Shown here: in pieces, positions 9,601 through 20,283 of the stretch
Numbering within the stretch: the stretch's first letter is position 1
Layout of the letters: every line of letters starts with the position of its first letter
Assembly: GCA_022702705.1 (NCBI GenBank)
Contig: CM040428.1
Span: forward strand, 96,482,805-96,546,804
Direction: 5' to 3'
DNA: 64,000 nt
From: Papilionanthe hookeriana x Papilionanthe teres
Lineage: Eukaryota; Streptophyta; Magnoliopsida; Asparagales; Orchidaceae
Translations under genes and position numbers: made by a program
Notes under the pieces: generated by a model
The model's database searches: none
Told to the model about the DNA's origin: nothing
The model's input: only the letters and a program-made list of their open reading frames with translations

Positions 9601-11229
9601 AAATACCCTCTTGCTCATGAATAGAGGAGAAAAATGTGGAAATGAAATCAAGTTAATTGGATGAGTATTTTATTTTTAATAATTTATTTACTGTTTTCAG
9701 TATTTTGATTCTTCATTTGCATAGATAATTCACCATGGCATGAGACCATAGGGCTTTTGAAGCCTCTGATATTGGGAACATTCCCTGAATGTTTCAAGGT
9801 CAGAGGCCAACTCTGTGAAATGTTATTGAATTTTCAAGTTCATGTCACTGTTTTAGGTATTTTAATTCCAATAATTAGCATGTTGTAAAATAAATTCTAG
9901 AAAAATTTGGTGATGTTTCTTAGGACCAGAGGACCCTATGAAAAATATATTTTGAGTTAATTCATTCATAATAACCTTAATTGGCCTAAACCCCTAAAAT
10001 TGAATTTGAATTAATTAGGGTTAACCACACATCAAATTGACTTGAAACAAATTCTCCATTGATCTTTAGGAAGAGAGAGACCTCACATAAAAATTTGAAA
10101 TCAATTAGACTTGATTAACCCCACCAAATGGGTTGATTGAGCCTCATATGTAAAATTGAACTTTAAAAATTCATAACTCAAAAAATACTTTTCAAAAATT
10201 CAGAAAAATAGTTTTGGAGCTCTCTGATATTAGGGGAGTTCAGAAAAATTAAAATTGGAATTTTCTAAAAAAGCTGATTTTTCACAATATTTTAATATTT
10301 TAACAATTAAAAAATAATAAAAATCATAAAAATATTAAAAATCATAAAAATGTCACATTTTGACTCTTAATCACTTAGGAACAAACCAAATATTTTTCCT
10401 AAGTCCCTAGGATAAGATATTGAATTTTAAAGGCTTAATGTAATTTTTAATATTAAAAGATGAATTTTCATCCTTTTTCACTAAAATAATTCTAATAAAT
10501 CAAAGGAAAATCAGAAAATTATAAAATCTGTTTCTCTGGACTCCTTGAGGTCAGAGAAATTTTAAAAAAATATAAAATCCATTTTTTAACTTTTATTTTA
10601 TAATTAATTAATACTCCAAAATTCAAAATAATTATAATAAATAAAATATAATTTAAAAAATCACAAAAATTGGTCCAAGTGGTTCTCAGGTTATTAGGAA
10701 CATCCCATAATTTTCTTAAGGACAGAAACCTTTCCTTGGTCATGTTATTGAATTTTCCTTGAGAACCCTTATTTTTTACTAGAAATAATTATATAAATAA
10801 ATTAAATATAGAAAAATCACATTTTCTCCTCTAATGTCTTAATTGACATGTGAGTGAGGTGACATAAAAATTTCAAATTTATTTGAGATCAATTTAGTGA
10901 GTTATGAAATAAATAAGCTTAAAAGGGCATAAAGATGATTAAAATTTTAACCCTTAATTAAGACTTTAGGTTTAATCAAAATGGATGGTAAAATATTTGA
11001 TTTTAATTTTCTCTTGGATGATTGAAACTTAGGAAAATTAAGGGGTAGAAACCCATTAAACACTTTGAAAATATCAAAATGAAACTTTAATTAATTAAAT
11101 AATTTAAATTTTAGAAAGAGTACATTTTAAATTTGGATTATTAAAATAGGGATATTATTAAGAGGATGTTTATTCTTTAATTTAAAAATCCCTAAATAAG
11201 TCACTTTGATAATATTTAATTCTTAATTA

Positions 11230-11570
11230 AAATAATAATCCAAATTAACAATTAAAATTAACAATTAAAAAAAAAATTAAATTAAAATTAAATTAAAAAT
11301 TTAAATTAAATTAAAAATTTAAATTAAATTAAAAATTAAAGTTAAATTAAAATTAAAATTAAAATCAAAATTAAAACTAAAATTAAATTAAATTAAATTA
11401 AAACTAAAATTAAATTAAATTAAATTTAAATTTAATTAAAATGAAAATTAAATTAAATTAAATTAAAATTAAATAAAATTAAATAAAATTAAATAAAATT
11501 AAATTAAAATTAAATTGAAATTAAATTGAAATTAAATAAAAATCAAATTGAATTAAATTAAATTAAAATT
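11230..11570. repeat. AAATT-type low-complexity array in the LTR
   Basis: A run of degenerate 5-6-bp units (ttaaa/ttaaaa). Similar arrays occupy the same place in the other two LTRs (about 31780-32230 and 43950-44225) and differ in length and arrangement. That indicates slippage turnover within an inherited part of the LTR. Confidence 0.8.
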
Positions 11571-12847
11571 ATTTAACAACAAACCTAAATGAAATCATTA
11601 AGAATTAAATCTAAAATAATTTGAACACTATTCCAAACTTAAAATTATTAATTGAAACCTCATAATTAAATTAAAACAGTTTAAACCATTAACTCAAACC
11701 TTAAATTAAGAATGATTAAAATTCTCGATAAATCAACTTGCCCTTAAAGGCTTTAATTATTATAACTCTTGAATAGAGTATTAAGTGAAATGTCACTTCA
11801 TTCATCAGGTAATCAAATACCTAAGTTTACTCGAACAAGAAACAAAGTTTAACTAAACTCTTGGATGATTAATTCACCTGTGCAACTAAATTTACTTGGA
11901 CTCAAAACAATCCCAGAATTATTGAAAAGATATTTAGGACTCGTCCAGAACACTTCCTCAATATGACGGGATGTTTTAGAAGAATATCTGAATCTAACTG
12001 TTCTTTGATGAAGAAAACCATCCTTAAACCAAACCAAGAACCTAGACGTCATAGGAAATGACTAGTTATAGGATTAGGAATTTGGTAGACAACCAAGATC
12101 CTTTCCCTTAGCTTTACCTAGGTATTTCTTGCAAAATATGTTTAAATGCTCTAACATGTATTTTAAGTGAAGCTTGGGATGACGGGGAGACCCTCCAGGT
12201 ACACTTTTATTTTATTGCAATTTACTTACATGCACTGTACTTTACTTTTCTTGCATGTTAAACCAAACCGTTGCATGAAAACCAAAACCTTTAGGATAGT
12301 CCCTGAACTAAAACCAAAACTAAATTAAAAGTCATTACAAGATAAAATTCACCGCCACAACATTCCAAAATATAAAACAACTCAAAATTTAATCACAAAC
12401 AGAATAATAAAACTACAATTACAACTAAATTAAAACATCTCGTTGAATGATCGGGAATACCTCGGATGATGTAACCCACGTGTTGCTAACGGGATTTCCC
12501 ACAGTCTAAATGAAAGTATGGAACTCATTCAGTTGAGTTTAGCAAATTCATCTGGACTAAGTGAATTCAATGAAAATAACGGTGCGGGATGACGGAACCG
12601 TGGGATCTTAATCGGTTCTGTTTAACCAACTTTAAGATTTGTTTTAATTAAAATATTAAAAACACTAGGATTTTAAGATTTTCTCTAAACCAAAACACTT
12701 CTCTCATCTCTTGATTTATGACTTCTAAAACTAAACCCCTGCAACAACAAGGAGCTCGGAGTATAGTGGGCAGCATGACCATCGTCGTCAGCAAAACTCG
12801 GATCTACATCAGCTAAACCTTTCCTAGAATTAAATAACCAAACCGTA

Positions 12848-13034
12848 GGATTTCGAGGTAGTTTGCCTAGTGCAACGTAAATCCTCAACCCTTTTGTTAG
12901 GCATTTGCATAATCATGTTATGTAAATTAAGCCCTAACAGGTCTTAGGACTCCGAGGTAGTCGTTTGGTACGACATAAACCCTCACATCTTTGAGGCTAT
13001 TTGCATGACTGCGTCATACAAATATAAGTCCTAA
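12848..13034 (+). repeat. Two ~90-bp related repeats with internal palindromes in U3
   Basis: 12848-12937 and 12947-13034 share the order 'gga-t/c-tccgaggtagt', a short dyad, 'taaatcctca/taaaccctca', an 'atttgcat' dyad and 'agccctaa/agtcctaa'. Each unit has two near-palindromes: GTTTGC-ctagt-GCAAC and ATTTGCATAA…TTATGTAAAT in the first, and GTCGT-ttggt-ACGAC and TTTGCATGAC…GTCATACAAA in the second. The pair is kept in both other LTRs. Confidence 0.65.
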
Positions 13035-13365
13035 TTAATTTGGCAAGATCGAAACATTAAATGAACTCCCAAAATTGAAGCCAAACCATAGGATAGTTTG
13101 GGAAGTTGCCAAGACTCTTGTTGGATCCTCAGCTTCTCCTACTACTCTTCCTTTGGACTGCTGAAAATAACTGTTCCAAATTTGATCCATTCCCTATTAA
13201 AATTTTCAAAATCCAATCCTTTGAAAACTTTAAACTTTGAAATTCTTGAGAGCAAAACCACTGATCATTATCAAGAGTTTTCTTAAATGATTCCCATCAT
13301 TTAAGATGTAATTAACTATAGGGGCTTGCCTCTATAGGAAACTTTAAGAACCCAGGTAATATAAA

Positions 13366-13395
13366 CCCTGCTTAATTCATTTACATTAAGCAGGG
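13366..13395 (+). promoter_or_regulatory. Conserved 11-bp-stem hairpin upstream of the LTR TATA box
   Basis: CCCTGCTTAAT (13366-13376) and ATTAAGCAGGG (13385-13395) are perfect complements around the 8-nt loop TCATTTAC. The same hairpin is identical in the 3' LTR (46032-46061). In the diverged Ogre-2 LTR (29974-30003) it keeps both arms, with one mismatch and a different loop. It lies ~140 bp upstream of TATATAAA. Confidence 0.65.
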
Positions 13396-13532
13396 GAACT
13401 TGTCGGCTTATAAAATTGGTTCGCAGACCAAACGGATGTCACAAATCTTCTAGTTTATTTAATCGAGCCCCATCATCAAGTAGTGTGTCTATTCTTCGGG
13501 ATAGATACACGGTTTGTGATGCGGTGCTCGTT

Positions 13533-13540
13533 TATATAAA
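13533..13540 (+). promoter_or_regulatory. TATA box of the Ogre-1 5' LTR
   Basis: TATATAAA, ~190 bp before the LTR end. The same box is found at 67-74, 46199-46206 and, reversed, 29831-29837, always followed by a 'ctatttgggatgtgag'-like block. This implies a U3 of ~6.8 kb and a short R-U5. Confidence 0.6.
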
Positions 13541-13734
13541 CTATTTGGGATGTGAGATCGGTTTGATTTCATATCTTAAAATTTTCAAATTTAAAATTAT
13601 TTTCAAAATCAAATACTACTTTCTAAATTATATATATTTAAATTAAATTTAAAATTTAAATTTCATTGACAATTTCCGTAGGCGATCCCTTTTCAAAAAT
13701 ACAACACTCAACCTAAAAATATGCCGACAACTTC

Positions 13735-13752
13735 TGGCGACTCTCCTGGGGA
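13735..13752 (+). other. Primer binding site, tRNA-Arg type (Ogre-1)
   Basis: TGGCGACTCTCCTGGGGA differs at two adjacent positions from TGGCGACTCCGCTGGGGA, the complement of a tRNA-Arg 3' end that Ogre-2 keeps perfectly. It lies 5 bp after the LTR. tRNA-Arg priming is typical of Ogre-type elements. Confidence 0.9.
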
Positions 13753-14264
13753 CTAGTTTCTCTCTCCATTTTGATTAGATGGTTTTGCTTTCATAAATCT
13801 ATAGTGTATCCATGTCCCTGGTGGACCAAACTACCATTCTTTCCGTTGGAATACTCCGTTCATTTCTGTCTTGAACGAGTATAGCCAATTCCTCTCAAAT
13901 TTAGGAGCCACTGTTTAGACACCCCTAAACAAAGAGGTTCTGAGATCCTTTTACCTCTTTTTTGAGGTAGGGTGGACCCCCAATAGGTGATAGTTTAGGA
14001 GCGGTCCTTCGAGTCGAGAATTCTTGCATAAGACTTTCTCTTCCTTTCCAATTCTAAATCGTGTCCTTTACCTTTCCTATAACCTTTTTCCTTCAATCAT
14101 TTTGTTTCTAACAAACGAACCTTCTAATAAACAATCTCTTTTAAAAATCACAAATGCACTAAGATAAACGAAGATGTGTTCGGACTCTTTCTTTTTTCGT
14201 CCTAAACTTTACGATGAAAGAAAGCATAATTCAGGACTAATACTCGGAATCTGCCCTGCAAAAA
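13753..14264 (+). mobile_element. Ogre-1 untranslated leader with conserved RNA-like structures
   Basis: Non-coding leader between PBS and ORF1. It contains a hairpin TGTTTAG-acaccc-CTAAACA (13912-13931), a second small dyad ACCTC-tttttt-GAGGT (about 13953-13968) and GGTGGACCCCCAATAGGTG (13971-13989), the reverse complement (nearly) of the PPT region at 39010-39024. Equivalents are kept at 29387-29464 (Ogre-2, reversed) and 46444-46526 (Ogre-0). Confidence 0.7.
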
Positions 14265-15480
14265 ATGACTGCCCCAAAGCTAATCTTCTCCTTCACCAAT
14301 GGAATGGACTTCGCCGTTTACAAGGATGAGCTGCCCGACAATGGAATCATCCGTTTCGGACAAGGATTCAACAACACAGATATCAAGTTCGCTGATGTCA
14401 CTCTCTTCACACTAATGGACAAAGTGTCAGGAACTAAAGAGCCCGTGATTGAGTTCAACCTGAAGTCAGCTCAAGAATTCCCTCCCCTGTAGAGGGTTCC
14501 AGCTGAAAGGAGTACTACTATTTGTAGGACTATTGTCTCTACCCCCACCGGTCTAGTCATCTCTGCACCTACCCCAACTTCTGCCAAACTGAAGGGGAAG
14601 GAAATCCAACTCTGTGATGAGCCTGTCACCGTGGAGGGTATAGATTTCGCTACAATACCATCTGTTTTTGAGATTGGGTCCAATTCAAGAGTTGCACCCC
14701 TAACTCGGACTCAAAGGAGAAATAGAAGCAGAAAGATCGCCAAGAAAGCTAGATCTGCTGAAGTTGCTTTTCTAGAAGAAATTCTTGAAGAAAGAGAAGA
14801 ACTGCTTGAGTATATACCTCTATTGGAAGGGAGCAGGTTTCACCCCCTCTCTGCCGCATCAGATGAAGAGGACGTTCGTAGGATCGCCGCTACATTACCC
14901 CGACCTGCGTACTACAACAATTACAAAAGAAAAAGGGATAAGACTACGCCATTGGCTCGACTGCAAGCTGTTATAGAAAGATTGGCAAAGAAAGAAAGAT
15001 GCCTTGTATAAGAAATCTTAAGAAGGATAGGAAGGGCACCAGCTAAATCCCGCCTCGGACCGTGAATAGAGCCTGTTGTTGCCACAGAGAAACCAAAGAA
15101 GAAGATAAAAGCCAGTTCAACCATTGTTGTATCAGGTCTACAAATTAGGGAGGATACCACATTCCAGCATATAGCCGATAGATCATCCGGTCCTAGGCTT
15201 CTGGCTGCAAGAAGGATGGTATGGCGACCTACTACTGGCGAGCTAAGACCAAAACAATGTCCTGAGAAGAAAAGTCTCGTCGGAGACCGGAATCGAAGAA
15301 AGTGCTACTCGCAAAAAGGGGACTCCCGGGAAGGAAGTTCAACAACCGTCGCAAGACAACTGCGAGACCCTGCGAAAAAGGCCACTAGAGGATTCCATGG
15401 AGAAATTAAGGATCGATATCCAACGGTTAGCAAAAGAAAGAGAAGAAGAACTAGGAGATGAAGTTGACTCATCAGAGTTC
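14265..15480 (+). pseudogene. Ogre-specific ORF1, broken (Ogre-1)
   Basis: An extra ORF upstream of gag, found in Ogre elements; its function is not known. The start at 14265 (MTAPKLIFSFTNGMDF) matches the starts at 29103 (minus) and 46895. One frame runs on through RTQRRNRSRKIAKK (~150), a coiled-coil-like Glu/Arg-rich stretch (~170-190), YIPLLEGSRFHPLS and RLQAVIERLAKKERC. It has stops at 14490 (TAG for a Gln kept in Ogre-2), 15009 and ~15064. After ~15290 the homologous frame changes by one base, and the ORF1 tail runs into the frame used by gag. The basic middle region suggests nucleic-acid contact, which is only an inference. Confidence 0.75.
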
Positions 15481-17574
15481 ATGGATGAGGAGTATGCCGA
15501 GATCAACATGGTTGAAACACGAGCATCATCCGCTTCATAAGGTGCTCCAGCAGTTGCAGAAAGAGATGAACCGGAAGTGTTGAGAGTACAACTTTGGGAA
15601 AGATATGATACAATTTCCTAGATGGCAAAGAGGATGGAAGAGATGGCTGCTGCCTTAGCCACTCTCTAGAGTCAGGTACAACCTTAGAAAGAAACACCCC
15701 CAGAAATTATCCATATTGCAGATGGAGGAAAAGAGATCACATCCGTCAACGGAGACGAACCACCAAAGAAGGATTCTACACAAAGCATGATTCCAGAAAA
15801 GGACATTAAAAGCATGGTAGAACAGCAGGTGCGAGAAGCCCTAGCACAATCCAAGAGTGGAGCATCTATTCAGACGGGTAGACCTTACCCCGAAGAGTTC
15901 GATGCGGTCCAATACCCGAAAGGCTTCGTACCACCTCTGTTTAAGACTTTTGATGGAACGGGAAACCCCCGGCAGCACGTCACACATTTTCGTGCTAGTT
16001 GCTGCAATGCCGGTGGGAGCGACGCTTTACTCTTCCGCCAGTTCGTCAGCAGTTTGTCAGGGATTGCCTTCGACTGGTACGCAGAATTGCCGAACGGTTC
16101 AGTAAAGACCTTTTCAGAACTGGAGAATCTCTTCGTTAAACAATTTGTCGGGGCTCAGCACCACATCACTATCGGTGATCTAGTGGTGGAGCAACAGAAG
16201 CCGAACGAGACTTTAGTGGATTACATACTTCGATGGAGAAACTTAAGCATGAAGTGTGAACCACAGCTTCAAGAACAACATGCAGTCGGCATCCTACTTA
16301 AAAGTATCCATGGCCTGATAGTACTTCTCCTTAAAGGATCTACAATTAAGACTTTCGAGAAGTTGCTTAGCAAGGCCGGGAGCTTACAAGAGGAAGCAAA
16401 GAAGTTAAGTTTCGCGGACAAGAACGATAAGCAGAAGCCCGTGAAAACATTCGAAAAGAAATCTGGAATCGTCGCGGCAGTAGATAAGGGCAAGCAGCCA
16501 ATGCAGATACCGTCAGAGCGGCCACAGTCTAGTTATCAACCACCGCAACGAACATACCAACAACCTCAGCAGGGCTATCAACAACCTCAACAGAGCTATC
16601 ATCAACCTCAGCAGGGTTATCAGCAACCTTTTCCGAGCTATCAGTCGCCTCAACATTATGAACAACCGCCTCATTCATCGCGTACTTTAAGAGAACTTCT
16701 AAATAGAGAATACCCATTCAAAACTGAAGCAGCAGCGAAGATGCTTCGCAGCTTAATGAAGACACCGGATTTTTAGCTGCCAGAGCCCAAGAAGCCAGAA
16801 GAAGTCAATAAGAAAGATCATCTGAATTATTGCCCTTACCACCAGATGCTCGGACACAAGATAATGGATTGCATCACTTTCAAGAGTTGGCTTGATGACA
16901 ATCTCCGGAGAGAGAACATAACGATCCCAAAGGAATACATGAAGGAACCCCAAAAAGGAGGTTCCGTCAATGTTATTTCAACGGTTCCCATTGTTCCGAT
17001 AAACACATCAATGACTGATGATGGATGGAGTACTGTCTGGACAAGATCATCGAAGAAAATTTTGGATCACACCCAGGCCGCTTCGGTAGGCGCTTCAACT
17101 CAGAGTTTGAAACCTGTCGACCTGGCACTATCACTTGGGATTGAAGAACCGCCCCAGAAGGAGGAGAAGATCATGGAAGAGAAGAAGACCGAGGCTGCAA
17201 AGAGTAGACTAGGGGCTGCTTATCCTAGGATGATTGTTTCCAATTCGGGGGAGAAATCCCTCGAACTCCTGACTCTGTACGATTATTTGCTCGCCCCGGC
17301 GGGATCTTATAATGATAAGGGTTATGGCGTTGACTACGTTTTGACTGTTTCTAACGATTTCGTAACTAATGACAACAGGCTTAATTCGGATCTCGAGTCC
17401 AATACAAATAACAATTCTTAAATCATACACAACCTCGACGACCACGACGAAGGAGATGTTCACAAAGGAGGCTATGAAAGCTCTACAAGCAACGAGTCCA
17501 TTTATGAATTCCGAGGAGGTCCGATCACGATAGAATTAGAACCATCAGACACCGAAGCAACTTTAGAAGAGCTA
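15481..17574 (+). pseudogene. gag: Ogre gag, broken (Ogre-1)
   Basis: Capsid and nucleocapsid region of a Tat/Ogre element. A coiled-coil-like lead (15481-15780) precedes a retrotransposon gag core at 15787-16430 with FKTFDGTGNPRQHVTHFRAS, FDWYAELPNGSVKTF, LENLFVKQFVGAQHHI and LRWRNLSMKCEPQ. A repeated Gln/Pro/Tyr stretch (16540-16660) follows, then an atypical zinc knuckle with spacing C-x2-H-x4-GH-x4-C (CPYHQMLGHKIMDC, about 16830-16872) and ITIPKEYMKEP. Stops at 15538, 15619, 15667, 15685, 16774 and 17419 each stand where Ogre-2 has glutamine. Apart from these the frame is open, so inactivation looks point-mutational. Confidence 0.85.
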
Positions 17575-18854
17575 GTGGTTCCAATTCAAGAGGATACACC
17601 CGCTGATTCAACACCAAATTTAGAAGAGATAACTGAAGTAAATTTAAGGAGTGGAAAAGTTCTACCCCCGAGAATGGGTCCAAAGGATAAAGGAAAGCAG
17701 GTGGTCGCTCAGGAAGAGCCAACCCCGGCAGAGGAATTGACCATTCGGGAAGAAACCAAGGAACACGATAATAAAATGGACTACAACGTGCTAGCCCATC
17801 TTAGGAAGCTACCAGCTAAACTAAGCATATACAACGCTCTGATCCTGTCAAAGGAGATGAGGGAGGCTCTGATCAAGGCTTTACTTGATCCAGAGATTTG
17901 TTTAACTCAAATGGTCGGTGATCCCTTCGACGAGGTTTGCTCGTTAAAAAAACAGCGAGGTGTTACCTTCACGGACAATGATCTATTACTTGGAACAGCA
18001 GATCACAACCGACCGTTATACATTTCAGTCACTATAGGAAAGTTTACGCTCTCTAGAGTGTTGGTTGATCCGGGAGCATCAATCAACATAATGAAACTTC
18101 GGACGCTAGAATATTTGGAAATTGATGCTTGAGAGCTTGAAGCAGACAAAATGCTATTAAGAGGCTTCAATCAAAAAGGAGAAAGAGCTCTTGGATCGAT
18201 AACGCTACTAATGAAGACCGACGATTTAGCAAAGACAACGGCAAAATTCCACATAATTGATTCTGATACACCGTTCAACGCTCTACTGGGTCAGCCATGG
18301 ATCCATGAAAACCGGATGGTACCGTCGTTTCTGCACCAGTGCATAAAGTATTATGAAGGAGGGGAACAATGTATCAAAGGTGATTTGCAACCGTTCTCCG
18401 TGCATGAAATTGGAATTCATGAAGATGCGGCCTACTACGCGCCTTCGAAGAAAACAATCTTTTCCAGAAATACCATACCAAATGAAGCAAAAGAAATTCG
18501 AGATGATGAAGGACCTGAAGTTCTAGTCCAACAGTTACTCACCACTCAGTTACGGCGAGATGGTGAAGATTTCTCCAGAACTCGCACCCGAGGTCGAGGC
18601 CGGGGACGAGGACGTGGAAGAAATGTTGGAACAGTTGGACAGAAGAAACCGATCATCGATGTTGATTGGGAGAACACTTCCGAAGAAGAAGAAGAAATTG
18701 AGAAAGAAGCAACGACAATAAGTCAAAAGAAACCCCAGTTCAAGATCTCTCTCGAAGATGAAAAGAATGAAGAATATAAATCAATGTACGAGAAGATTAA
18801 CCATCATGTTCATACTATGACCCTGATCCCGATCCATTCTAATAAGATCGAGGT
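17575..18854 (+). pseudogene. pro: Ogre aspartic protease region, broken (Ogre-1)
   Basis: A pepsin-like retrotransposon protease that would cut the polyprotein. LRSGKVLP near 17645 leads into GVTFTDNDLLLGTADHNRPL (~17960-18020), and then VLVDPGASINIM at about 18058-18093 carries the catalytic Asp in D-P-G-A, with Pro where D-T/S-G is usual. A stop at 18130 (TGA for CGA, Arg in Ogre-2) splits it. The second block FNALLGQPWIHEN (~18270) is the protease C-terminal part. A Gly/Arg repeat (~18580-18625) and an acidic Glu-rich stretch follow. A one-base loss near 18850 shifts the frame relative to Ogre-2. Confidence 0.8.
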
Positions 18855-20283
18855 ATGGTGGTCAAGGAAGTACATGGTGGTGATACTAAACCAATCAAGT
18901 TTTACCGTGGTGCTTCTTCTTCCAATACTGAAAAAGATGTACAATTTGAAGATGTTACTTCTTCAGAATTAATGGAACTCCCTTTTGAGTGGTACTCTAC
19001 CTGTGTTCAAAATTTAATTCAACGTGGTGTCTTACCTCGACAATGGATAAAAGGTCAATCACAACATTTTGAAAAATTATGGAATAATGCAGGTCGGCCT
19101 CCCAATTCAAAACATGGTCTCTGATTCGACACAGTAGGATCAGTTGATGATACGGAATTTTGCTTAGTTGTCACTTGCGAACCTAATGAAGATTGCTTGG
19201 AAGCCTCAGAGGATCTTGGAGATCTGAAAATTGGAGACGGTCCACCAGAATTCAAGGAAGAAATCAAATCTACAATAGACGAGTTAATGGAAGTTAACAT
19301 AGGTACTAGCGAAGAGCCTAGGCCTACCTTTGTTAGCTCCTTACTCAATAAAGAAAACTCCGAGGAAATAATCAAGCTTCTAATGGAATTCAAGGATTGT
19401 TTTGCTTGGAGTTACGACGAAATGCTAGGATTAGCTCCAGAAGTCGCAGTTCACAGATTAGGAGTGGATCCTACTTCCGTTCCAGTCAGACAAGTTCCCA
19501 GAAGAATGCGTCTAGAAATTGAAGAACAAGTAATAGCAGAAGCTAAGAAGCTAATAGACGCTAAATTTGTCCGTGAAGAACAATACCCAACTTGGTTAGA
19601 CAATGTGGTACCGATCGAAAGAAGAATGGTCGGATCGGAATGCAGTGGATTTCGGAGATTTGAATAAAGCATGTCCGAAGGATGAATTTCCACTACCAAT
19701 CCCAGAACTAATGATCGACATTGCTTCAACACATGAAATATTTTCATTCATGGATGGATCATCAGGATACAACCAGATAAAGATGACACCAGAAGATGAA
19801 AAGCTCACGGCATTCAGAACGTCGATCGGAGTGTATTGTTACACAGTAATGCTATTCGGACTAGAGAACGCAGGAGCAACATACCAAAGAGCGATGACGA
19901 AGATTTTTGATGATCTCATTCACAACCAAGTTGAGTGCTATGTGGATGATGTGGTCATCGAAAGTAAACTGAAATAAGATCACTTGTATGATTTAAGAAT
20001 TGTTTTCAAGCAACTAAGATAATTTAACCTTAAGATGAATCCCTTAAAATGCGCCTTCGGCATCACCTCCGGAAAATTCTTAGGATTTGTTGTCCGACAC
20101 CGCGGGATTGAAATTGATCCGGAAAAGATTAAAGCTACTTTAGAAATGCCACCTCCTAAAACCTTGAAACAGCTACGATCCTTTCAAGGAAAGTTGTCTT
20201 ATCTTCGACGCTTTAAATCGAATTTGTCAGGAAGGTGTCAGCCTTTTTCTGCTTTGGTTAAGAAGGATGCCAAGTTTACTTAG
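18855..20283 (+). pseudogene. pol: Ogre reverse transcriptase, broken (Ogre-1)
   Basis: RNA-dependent DNA polymerase of the element. After a linker (GMVVKEV…, 18855-19124), the RT core starts near 19470 with VPRRMRLEIEEQVIAEAKKL. Palm motifs are DFGDLNKACPKDEFPLP (~19650), FMDGSSGYNQI (~19750), LFGLENAGATYQ (canonical PFGLKNAGATYQ, ~19855) and the catalytic YVDD at 19939-19950. The thumb LKCAFGITSGKFLGF lies at ~20045. It is broken by a stop at 19122, a frameshift near 19610, stops at 19975 and ~20020, and TAG for Trp at 20281. Between protease and RT, Ogre elements often have an intron; I cannot show one here. Confidence 0.85.

Larger units (their letters stand above)
6680..13729 (+). mobile_element. 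Ogre-1 5' LTR (7.05 kb)
   Basis: It begins TGTTGACCTC and ends CCGACA. It is closely similar over its length to 39028-46409 and more distantly to the reverse complement of 29647-37213. It is shorter than the 3' LTR because of two deletions, at about 7062 (~235 bp) and about 7225 (~110 bp). Parts in order: a C/A-rich, G-poor stretch (7060-8060), a GC-richer stretch with CpGs (about 9290-9500), an AAATT low-complexity array (11230-11570), paired palindromic repeats (12848-13034), a hairpin (13366-13395) and a TATA box (13533-13540). Open frames here (such as 8914-9183 and 9277-9510) share no homology with known genes and I treat them as chance. Confidence 0.85.
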
